A stretch of 64,000 bases of DNA from NCBI GenBank assembly GCA_963665015.2, contig CAXXSY010000004.1, positions 1,178,001 through 1,242,000 on the forward strand, in the 5' to 3' direction. Both the position numbers and the translations under genes were made by a program. Source of the stretch: G963662655 sp963665015. GTDB lineage: Bacteria; Cloacimonadota; Cloacimonadia; Cloacimonadales; JAIOQZ01. Below are positions 1 to 5,986 of the stretch, piece by piece. The notes beneath the pieces were generated by a model that worked only from the letters and a program-made list of their open reading frames with translations, did no database searches and was not told the origin of the DNA. Numbering within the stretch: the stretch's first letter is position 1; each line of letters starts with the position of its first letter.

Positions 1-326
1 ACGACCAACTGACCACCCGCTTCGCCAAGCCCTGGGACTGGTGGTTTCACAGCCGGATTTTCAAGGGTTCGCACGTGGTCTTGCGCAACTACAAGAAGAA
101 GGAACCTCAGCCGGAGATCGTCAACCTCGCGGCGCGCATGGCGGCTTATTACAGCAAGGCGAAGAAGTCGAGCAACGTCCCGGTGGATATGACGCAAATT
201 CGCTACATCCGCAAGCCGCGCGGCAGTGCGCCCGGGTTCGTTACCTACACCAACCAGAAGACGCTCTACGTCGATCCGCTCAGCATACGGGATGCAGCCG
301 CGATGGTCGATGGGGGAGCGTCGTGA
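1..326 (+). CDS. RqcH/NFACT-family protein, C-terminal end (5' part outside window)
   Basis: Reading frame 3 is open from the first bases to a TGA at 324-326. It encodes WWFHSRIFKGSHVVLRN, then AAYYSKAKKSSNVPVD and PGFVTYTNQKTL. These match the conserved blocks of the NFACT-R (DUF814) domain that closes RqcH/Tae2/fibronectin-binding-like proteins. That family recruits charged tRNA to stalled 60S/50S-tRNA complexes in ribosome quality control. Only the last ~107 residues are present, so the N-terminal NFACT and coiled-coil regions cannot be checked. The stop overlaps the next gene's GTG (GTGA at 323-326), which suggests translational coupling. Confidence 0.85.
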   Translation, partial: DQLTTRFAKPWDWWFHSRIFKGSHVVLRNYKKKEPQPEIVNLAARMAAYYSKAKKSSNVPVDMTQIRYIRKPRGSAPGFVTYTNQKTLYVDPLSIRDAAAMVDGGAS

Positions 327-688
327 ACATTTTTCATTCGCACGATCGGCAGGAGTTTGTCGCCACCGACAAGACCCTGATCCGCGAGGTCTTTCATTCA
401 CGCAATACCGGCATCGAAACGCCCTACAGCATCGCGCTGGCGTCGCTCGAAACGCATGCGGCGTCGGAGCCACACAGTCTGAGGACCTCCGACGAGGTAT
501 ATATCATCGTGCAGGGCATGGGGCGTGTCCATGTCGCGGACGAGACGGAGGAGGTCTCCATCGGCGATATCGTGCACATCCCGAAGGGTGACTCGCAGTG
601 GATCGAGAATATCTCCGACGAAACGCTGATCTTCTATTGCATCGTCTCTCCGCCGTGGAAGCGAGAGGATGAGAGACCCTCACCCTGA
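323..688 (+). CDS. Cupin-domain protein
   Basis: A 121-residue single-domain protein. A GTG start at 323 overlaps the upstream stop; the frame stays open further upstream but that part lies inside the previous gene in another frame. The segment EPHSLRTSDEVYIIVQGMGRV, followed by GDIVHIPKGDSQWIENIS, fits the two cupin motifs (metal-binding His/Glu then G-D-x-x-x-I-P-x-G). The second motif has Q-W where a metal-binding His is often found, so metal binding is uncertain. The substrate cannot be told from sequence. The last residues (RPSP) and the stop come from an intergenic repeat of the CCCTCACCCTGA type. Confidence 0.75.
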   Translation: MNIFHSHDRQEFVATDKTLIREVFHSRNTGIETPYSIALASLETHAASEPHSLRTSDEVYIIVQGMGRVHVADETEEVSIGDIVHIPKGDSQWIENISDETLIFYCIVSPPWKREDERPSP

Positions 689-967
689 CCCTCTCCCGTA
701 AACGGGCGAGGGAACGGGATATCTGTAGCGCTCGACCTCTGTGAATTTGCTTGCAAATTCGAATCTTCATCTGTGAATTTGCTTGCAAATTCGAATCTTC
801 ATCTGTGAATTTGCTTGCAAATTCGAATCTTCATCTGTGAATTTGCTTGCAAATTCGAATCTTCATCTGTGAATTTGCTTGCAAATTCGAATCTTCAAAG
901 GCGAGTATCCTTATAGCTCCTTCTCCTCCCGATACATCGGGACGGGAGAAGGCGGGGGATGAGGGTA
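670..967. repeat. Compound palindromic repeat, copy 1, interrupted by a tandem array
   Basis: The left half at 670-712 (CCCTCACCCTGACCC then a CCCGT/ACGGG-type hairpin) and the right half at 911-967 (TAGCTCCTTCTCC hairpin, then GGGGGATGAGGG) match the element that occurs intact at 1712-1830, 2286-2395 and 5747-5864. The outer ends CCCTCA and TGAGGG are complementary. Here the two halves are pushed apart by five 32-bp tandem repeats. The whole gap between the cupin gene and queC (689-983) is this element; no gene is seen in it. Confidence 0.8.
738..897. repeat. Five perfect tandem copies of a 32-bp palindromic unit
   Basis: The unit begins TCTGTGAATTTGC and repeats exactly at 738, 770, 802, 834 and 866. 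Its core GAATTTGCTTGCAAATTC is a perfect inverted repeat with a 2-base centre. A related core (GAATTTGCAAGCAAATT) is seen at about 18436, and TATTTGCTTGCAAATA at 5631-5646. There are no spacers between the units, so this is not a CRISPR array. Confidence 0.95.
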
Positions 968-983
968 TAAGATAAGGAAACCT

Positions 984-1661
984 ATGAAACAATCGATCGT
1001 ACTGGTCAGCGGCGGCATGGACAGCCTGGTCACCGCCGCCATCGCGAAGCGCGACTCGGATCGTGTCTATTTTCTGCACGCCAACTACGGGCAACGCACC
1101 GAACGTAAAGAGAAAGAATTGTTCGAGAAGCTGTGCGAGCACTTTCAGCCGGGCGGCGCGAAGTCGGTGGATATCTCCTATCTGGCGGATATCGGTGGCT
1201 CGGCCCTGACCGATCCATCCATCGAGGTCAAAGATTTTTCACCCGGCGCCGATGGCATTCCCGACACCTACGTGCCGTTCCGCAACGCGCATTTGGTCTG
1301 CATCGCGGTGAGCTGGGCGGAGGTGATCGGCGTGGACAGCATCTACATCGGCGCGGTGGAAGAGGACTCCAGCGGTTACCCGGACTGCCGCGAGGAGTTT
1401 TATCGTAACCTTGGCATGGCAATCGAGTCCGGGACCAAAGATAATACGCACATCCGCATCGTGACGCCCGTGATCCACAAGACCAAGTCCGAAATCGTCA
1501 GGCTGGGCGTCGAGCTCGCGGTGCCGTTCGAACTGAGCTGGAGTTGTTATCGCGACAACGACATTGCCTGCGGAACCTGTGACAGTTGCCACCTGCGGCT
1601 GAAAGCATTCCGGGAAGCGAGTATGAAGGATCCGATAGAGTATAGGAAGCCCTCACCCTGA
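984..1661 (+). CDS. queC: 7-cyano-7-deazaguanine synthase (QueC)
   Basis: A 225-residue ATP-dependent amide/nitrile-forming enzyme that turns 7-carboxy-7-deazaguanine into preQ0 in the queuosine pathway (cytoplasm). The N-terminal PP-loop SGGMDS lies at residues 9-14. A C-terminal zinc-binding cysteine set is visible in CYRDNDIACGTCDSC. The length fits the family. The start ATG follows an AAGGAAACCT Shine-Dalgarno. No preQ1 riboswitch is apparent upstream; the leader is repeat DNA. The C-terminal KPSP and the stop lie at the edge of a direct repeat (see 1656-1860). No queD, queE or queF is in the window. Confidence 0.95.
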   Translation: MKQSIVLVSGGMDSLVTAAIAKRDSDRVYFLHANYGQRTERKEKELFEKLCEHFQPGGAKSVDISYLADIGGSALTDPSIEVKDFSPGADGIPDTYVPFRNAHLVCIAVSWAEVIGVDSIYIGAVEEDSSGYPDCREEFYRNLGMAIESGTKDNTHIRIVTPVIHKTKSEIVRLGVELAVPFELSWSCYRDNDIACGTCDSCHLRLKAFREASMKDPIEYRKPSP

Positions 1662-1860
1662 CCACGAGAGACCCTTACCCTGTGCCTCTCAAAGTGTGAT
1701 AAGGCATAGAGACCCTCACCCTGTCCCTCTCCCGCAAGCGGGCGAGGGGACGGCAATTGGTAGATGGTCATTCTTTATAGCTCCTTCTCCTCCCGATGCA
1801 TCGGGACGGGAGAAGGCGGGGGATGAGGGTTACAATGTCTTCGTAGGCGGGGGATGAGGG
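1656..1860. repeat. Direct repeat, left copy, flanking the DUF559 gene
   Basis: About 205 bp starting CCCTGACCACGAGAGACCC. It is nearly identical to 2230-2425 apart from the inner hairpin (CCCGATGCATCGGG here, CCCGCTTGCGGG there) and a few point changes. It contains an intact compound element at 1712-1830. The stop codon of queC (1659-1661) lies inside its first bases. Confidence 0.95.
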
Positions 1861-1878
1861 TTACATAAGAGGATTCAG

Positions 1879-2235
1879 ATGGTTAACAAGCATGTACTCA
1901 GTTTTGCACGAGATATGAGGAAGAAGCCGACGAAGGCGGAGCAGTACCTGTGGAAACACCTGAAAAACCGTTGTCTGGATGGATACAAGTTTCGCAGGCA
2001 ACACCCGATCGAGACCTATATTGCTGACTTTGTCTGTGTTGAAAAAAATCTGGTTATTGAACTGGATGGTTTCCATCATCACGAAAGTTTCAACAGATTG
2101 CATGACGCTACTCGCACCGATTTCTTGCAAGACAGTGGTTTCCGTGTAGTACGATTTACTAATAAAGATGTATTGACGGATATCGACAATGTACTGAATA
2201 GTATATTGGATGTTTTGAGGGAGCCCTCTCCCTGA
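1879..2235 (+). CDS. DUF559-domain protein (predicted endonuclease-fold)
   Basis: A 118-residue protein. The opening LSFARDMRKKPTKAEQYLW, then KFRRQHPIETYIADFVC and LVIELDGFHHH, are the signature of DUF559, a small family related to very-short-patch-repair (Vsr-like) and PD-(D/E)XK nucleases. Candidate active-site residues are the D of YIADFVC and the E-x-D of IELDG. The cellular role of the family is unknown. The gene is AT-richer than its neighbours and sits exactly between two ~200-bp direct repeats. Its last residues (EPSP) and stop are encoded by the right-hand repeat. This suggests a mobile or duplicated gene-repeat unit. Confidence 0.85.
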   Translation: MVNKHVLSFARDMRKKPTKAEQYLWKHLKNRCLDGYKFRRQHPIETYIADFVCVEKNLVIELDGFHHHESFNRLHDATRTDFLQDSGFRVVRFTNKDVLTDIDNVLNSILDVLREPSP

Positions 2236-2425
2236 CCACGAGAGACCCTTACCCTGTGCCTCTCAAAGTGTGATAAGGCATAGAGACCCTCACCCTGTCC
2301 CTCTCCCGCAAGCGGGCGAGGGGACGGCAATTGGTGGATGGTCTGTTCCTTATAGCTCCTTCTCCCGCTTGCGGGAGAAGGCGGGGGATGAGGGTTACAA
2401 TGTCTTCGTAGGCGGGGGATGAGGG
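2230..2425. repeat. Direct repeat, right copy, flanking the DUF559 gene
   Basis: This is the partner of 1656-1860. It carries the stop codon of the DUF559 gene (2233-2235) and another compound element at 2286-2395. A third, shortened GGGGGATGA stretch follows before ribD. The space between 2236 and ribD holds only this repeat material. Confidence 0.95.
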
Positions 2426-2485
2426 ATATCATGTTTTGCGGGGGATGACGGTTTTAGTCTGCGTTTGAGGCTACAAGGAGGAATC

Positions 2486-3538
2486 ATGCAGCACAACGAC
2501 TACATGCAACGCGCCATGGATTTGGCGGAACAGGCGATCGGCCGGACATCGCCCAACCCGTTCGTGGGTGCGGTAATCGTCAGGAACGATGAAATCATCG
2601 GCGAGGGACACACACAGCCATGCGGAGAGGATCACGCCGAGGTGGTCGCGCTGAAAGAGGCGGGTAGAAAGGCTCGCGGCGCGGATATGTACGTCACGCT
2701 CGAACCTTGCTGCCACTGGGGCAGAACGCCGCCCTGCACCGACGCCATCATCAAGGCCGGCATCAAGCGCGTCTTCATCGGCATCGAAGACCCGAATCCG
2801 AAAGTCTGCGACCTCTCCGGCGACATCCTGCGCAAGGAAGGCATCGAGGTCACAACCGGTCTCATGCGGGACGCGATCCGCAGACAGCTCCGACCGTATC
2901 TGGTCTCCTCCGAACGCAAACGACCGTACATCACCCTGAAAATCGCCGCGTCGCTGGACGGACGCATCGCCGCGCAGGACGGTTCTTCCCGCTGGATCAC
3001 CGGCGAGGAGTCACGCAAGCTCGTGCACCAAATGCGCAACCGCTCCGACTGCATCCTCACCGGCAGCGGAACCGTGCTCGCGGACGATCCCATGCTCAAC
3101 GTACGGCTCGACGGCGACTGCGGTACCCCCGTGCGCGCCATCCTCGACCGCAGACTCCGCACGCTCTGCGAATCCCGGATTATCACCACCGCAGCCACGC
3201 AACCCACCTGGATTTTCACCGATCCGGGCACGCCGAACACTTTTTCCGACACCGCAGTCGAGCTTATCCCGCACAAATCGCTGCAAGACGTGTTCGCGTC
3301 CCTCTACGAGCGCGGCATCATGATGGTGATGGTGGAGGCCGGCCCCACGCTCGTCACCGCCCTGCTCCAGCAAGACCTCTGCGACCGCATCGTCATCTTC
3401 TACGGCAACACCCTCCTCGGCGGACCGCACACCTTCATCCAAAGCCCCCTCGCAGCTACGATCTCAAGCGCCAAACGCTGGACCGTGGAGAAGGTGGAGA
3501 TGGTGGGCGAGGATGTGGTGGTGGAGATGATAGTATAA
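2486..3538 (+). CDS. ribD: Bifunctional riboflavin biosynthesis deaminase/reductase RibD
   Basis: A 350-residue two-domain enzyme: an N-terminal cytidine-deaminase-fold domain (HAE near residue 50, then PCCHWGRTPPC zinc site) and a C-terminal NADPH-dependent reductase (from about residue 147, ITLKIAASLDGRIA and SRWITGEESR). It carries out the second and third steps after GTP in riboflavin synthesis. The ATG at 2486 is chosen because CAAGGAGGAATC sits just before it; an upstream in-frame start at 2465 would place the Shine-Dalgarno inside the gene. No FMN riboswitch and no other rib genes are nearby. Confidence 0.95.
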   Translation: MQHNDYMQRAMDLAEQAIGRTSPNPFVGAVIVRNDEIIGEGHTQPCGEDHAEVVALKEAGRKARGADMYVTLEPCCHWGRTPPCTDAIIKAGIKRVFIGIEDPNPKVCDLSGDILRKEGIEVTTGLMRDAIRRQLRPYLVSSERKRPYITLKIAASLDGRIAAQDGSSRWITGEESRKLVHQMRNRSDCILTGSGTVLADDPMLNVRLDGDCGTPVRAILDRRLRTLCESRIITTAATQPTWIFTDPGTPNTFSDTAVELIPHKSLQDVFASLYERGIMMVMVEAGPTLVTALLQQDLCDRIVIFYGNTLLGGPHTFIQSPLAATISSAKRWTVEKVEMVGEDVVVEMIV

Positions 3539-3575
3539 TAATATTGTATAAAAACTACTGAACAGGAGGACGCAG

Positions 3576-4970
3576 TTGATACCCAAAAATACGAATTTGG
3601 ATATGATAAGTGATCAAGGTGTATTTTGGACTCCTTCTAATCCGAATGTGAAAATGCCAGGATCTATAGAGCGAAAAGATACTAAGAGTCCTTTCCGTGT
3701 CAGTTTACAACGTCCTAGTACTCAAGCATATAAGGAAATCGAAGTCAATGAAATTCGGATTTTGCATGGGCAGACAGTTTTGCTTGGGAAAATCACGTTG
3801 ATGGAAATTGAGCGTAAAGGATATCGAGAATGCAATAAAGGAATCCCGATATCGTATTTTGATGTGTACAGGTTGATCATTGGTGATAATATTGATGATA
3901 ACGAATTTTGTGACCAAGCTATTAGAATTCGTCTTGAATATGAAGGAGTACAAGGCTGGTGTCCTATACGACGTTATTTGCTACAAAATTCTAGGTCAGC
4001 TGATAGAATTGGATTGAAAGGTTGGTTTAAGTCATTGAGAATGCTTTCACCCTTTGGAACGAAATGGAAGGAAAAAACGTTTGAGGAAAAGGAATGTGAT
4101 ATAATACTCCAAGCAGATATGTTATTTTCCAAGCATTTTCAGGATATGGTGTTCACCAAATATTGGGATATTCAAATTTCATTCATTTCTACATCATATA
4201 ACGAAGTTGAAAGAACTATTAGGCACTTTTCAAATTTACTTGTTTTATGTTGGGGCTTGCCTGCAATTATCAAATGCTGTGAAATATTTAGGGAGGGAAA
4301 GGAAGGAATGCGTTTATTATCGCCTCAGTACACATGTACATTAGATAACATTGAGAATAGCTACCTGTATCCTATTCTATGGAAATCTTTTCTTCATCAT
4401 AAAGGAAAGCTGATATCTTTATGGTTCGAGTTGGTTGAAAAAGCCGAGATGGTGGTGAGTATTCTGATAGAGCATTACTATACGAACTATGTTCAACATA
4501 ATTCCGGCTTTTTAGCAATTTGTAGGGCTCTCGAAGCATATTATGCTGTAGCTGCGGATATAGAATCCCCGTTTAGAAATAATCCAAAAAAATGGAACAC
4601 GATTGTTGATCAAATGATAAATGCGGTTAGGCAAGATATTGGGAAACAGAGGAATATCGACAGTCTTAGAAAACAATTGATTCATCTAAATGAGTTATCC
4701 CTTGAAGGAAAGCTTAACAGGCTTCGTAAAATCATTGGCAGTCGAATTGAGGGGAAAATTCGTTGTTCTGCGGATTCGATACATGATATTGTTTCTGTTC
4801 GTAATGATATGACACATAAGTGTTTAGCAGACCATAGCATAGATGTTTTTAAATTGTATTGCAAAGTCCACTTGTTCTTACTTGCTTGTATTTTAAAACA
4901 TGTTGGTCTTGATGATGATGAAGTGCTCCACGCAATAGAAGTAAATAATGTATATCGTTATATTAAATAG
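3576..4970 (+). CDS. ApeA-like HEPN-domain protein, candidate anti-phage factor
   Basis: A 464-residue protein. The TTG start at 3576 is supported by AGGAGG six bases upstream. The N-terminal stretch (GVFWTPSNPNVKMPGSI, later ILHGQTVLLGKITL) resembles the ApeA N-terminal domain. The C-terminal helical half has FLAICRALEAYYAVAADIE and a HEPN RNase-type R-x4-H motif, VRNDMTH (R409, H414). HEPN proteins of this type are predicted RNases, and ApeA has reported anti-phage activity as a single gene. The coding GC is far below both neighbours, consistent with recent transfer. It lies 37 bases after ribD, with no obvious partner gene. The family call is from motif reading only. Confidence 0.6.
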   Translation: MIPKNTNLDMISDQGVFWTPSNPNVKMPGSIERKDTKSPFRVSLQRPSTQAYKEIEVNEIRILHGQTVLLGKITLMEIERKGYRECNKGIPISYFDVYRLIIGDNIDDNEFCDQAIRIRLEYEGVQGWCPIRRYLLQNSRSADRIGLKGWFKSLRMLSPFGTKWKEKTFEEKECDIILQADMLFSKHFQDMVFTKYWDIQISFISTSYNEVERTIRHFSNLLVLCWGLPAIIKCCEIFREGKEGMRLLSPQYTCTLDNIENSYLYPILWKSFLHHKGKLISLWFELVEKAEMVVSILIEHYYTNYVQHNSGFLAICRALEAYYAVAADIESPFRNNPKKWNTIVDQMINAVRQDIGKQRNIDSLRKQLIHLNELSLEGKLNRLRKIIGSRIEGKIRCSADSIHDIVSVRNDMTHKCLADHSIDVFKLYCKVHLFLLACILKHVGLDDDEVLHAIEVNNVYRYIK

Positions 4971-5001
4971 GGCATTGGGTATATTTATCCCCATTTCCCC
5001 C

Positions 5002-5030
5002 TTGACAAAATCCACCCATCCTTACGCTAT
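5002..5030 (+). promoter_or_regulatory. Candidate promoter of the Nudix gene, possibly leaderless
   Basis: A perfect -35 box TTGACA at 5002-5007 is followed after 17 bases by CGCTAT (5025-5030), a weak -10. Transcription would then begin at or next to the ATG at 5037, and no Shine-Dalgarno is visible in front of it. Confidence 0.4.
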
Positions 5031-5036
5031 TTGCCC

Positions 5037-5567
5037 ATGGAAACGATGAAAGCAACCTACGAAGGTATCAATTACTGTGTCCGGTGCGGTGGCGAGCTCG
5101 AAATACGAGCGGATCACGAGGGGCGCGAGCGTCCGCACTGCAAGAGCTGCGGCTGGGTCTTTTACAAGAACCCGATCCCGGCGGCTGTGTGCGTGGTGTT
5201 CGACGATGCGGACCGGCTGCTGTTGGTGCTGCGCAAGAACGAACCGAATCCCGGGTCGTGGGCGCTTCCCAGCGGCTACGTCGAGATCGACCAGACGCCG
5301 GAAGAGACCTCCGTGCGCGAGCTGCGTGAGGAGACCGGTCTGATCGGGCGCAACGAGCAACTTTTGGACTACTTCGTGGGGACATCGCCAATCTACCAGA
5401 GCATCATTTCGTTCGGCTTTCTGATGAAGGTCGAGGGAGGTCGGCTTCTTGCAGGGGATGACGCTGCAGAAGCCAGTTTCGTCCCGCTCCCGGAGCTACC
5501 GCCGATCCCCTTCGCGTCGCACCGCTACTACATCCAGCAGGCGCTGAAGATCAAGGGTCTGGCGTAA
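5037..5567 (+). CDS. Nudix hydrolase with N-terminal zinc ribbon
   Basis: A 176-residue protein; an in-frame TTG at 5031 is the alternative start. Two CxxC pairs (CVRCGGE near residue 13 and CKSCGW near 35) form a short zinc ribbon like that of NudC/NADH-pyrophosphatase-type Nudix proteins. The Nudix box GYVEIDQTPEETSVRELREE follows. The first Glu of the box (normally GX5E) is Gln here, while the metal-binding REUxEE part is intact. It probably cleaves a nucleoside diphosphate-linked compound; the substrate is unknown. It stands alone between the ApeA-like gene and repeat DNA. Confidence 0.85.
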   Translation: METMKATYEGINYCVRCGGELEIRADHEGRERPHCKSCGWVFYKNPIPAAVCVVFDDADRLLLVLRKNEPNPGSWALPSGYVEIDQTPEETSVRELREETGLIGRNEQLLDYFVGTSPIYQSIISFGFLMKVEGGRLLAGDDAAEASFVPLPELPPIPFASHRYYIQQALKIKGLA

Positions 5568-5986
5568 ACAATTAGAGAAATCCTCACCCTTTCAAACTTC
5601 TGAATGTCCGAGTGAAACGAGGTCTCGTAGTATTTGCTTGCAAATACCAGAGGAACGAAGTGGAACCGAATGTTTGAAAGAGAGTAATTCCAACATTCAG
5701 ATGAGTCTCGCAAGCTCGACACAATCGGAAGTTGGAATTGAGAGAGCCCTCACCCTGTCCCTCTCCCATCCCGATGCATCGGGAGGCGAGGGGACACCAT
5801 GCTTCAGGTTGGTCATTCCTTTTAGCTCCGTCGCCCGCTTGCGGGAGAAGGCGGGGGATGAGGGTTTCAATAATCTCAGCTTGCGGGAGAGGATTAAAGT
5901 GAGGGTCTCTGAAAGGCGGGGATGAGGGTAAAAATAAATTGACCTGAACAAATAGATGTAATCATTGGCATACAAAGGAGTAATCG
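5568..5986. repeat. Gene-free stretch made of three inverted-repeat elements
   Basis: It holds an inverted repeat at 5589-5680 (ends CTTTCAAAC and GTTTGAAAG, with palindrome TATTTGCTTGCAAATA at its centre). A second runs 5686-5739 (AATTCCAAC against GTTGGAATT). A copy of the compound element lies at 5747-5864 (CCCTCACCCTGTCCC to GGGGATGAGGG). A partial right half follows near 5876-5928. No coding signal was found. The ribosome site for valS (AAAGGAGTAATCG) lies at the end. Confidence 0.75.

Noticed and set aside
738..897. CRISPR-like tandem 32-bp repeats
   Set aside because: The units are joined head to tail with no spacers.
960..984. preQ1 riboswitch ahead of queC
   Set aside because: The leader is repeat DNA and lacks the C-rich and A-rich stretches of the preQ1 aptamer.
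2426..2486. FMN riboswitch ahead of ribD
   Set aside because: The leader is too short and contains only repeat remains and a ribosome site.
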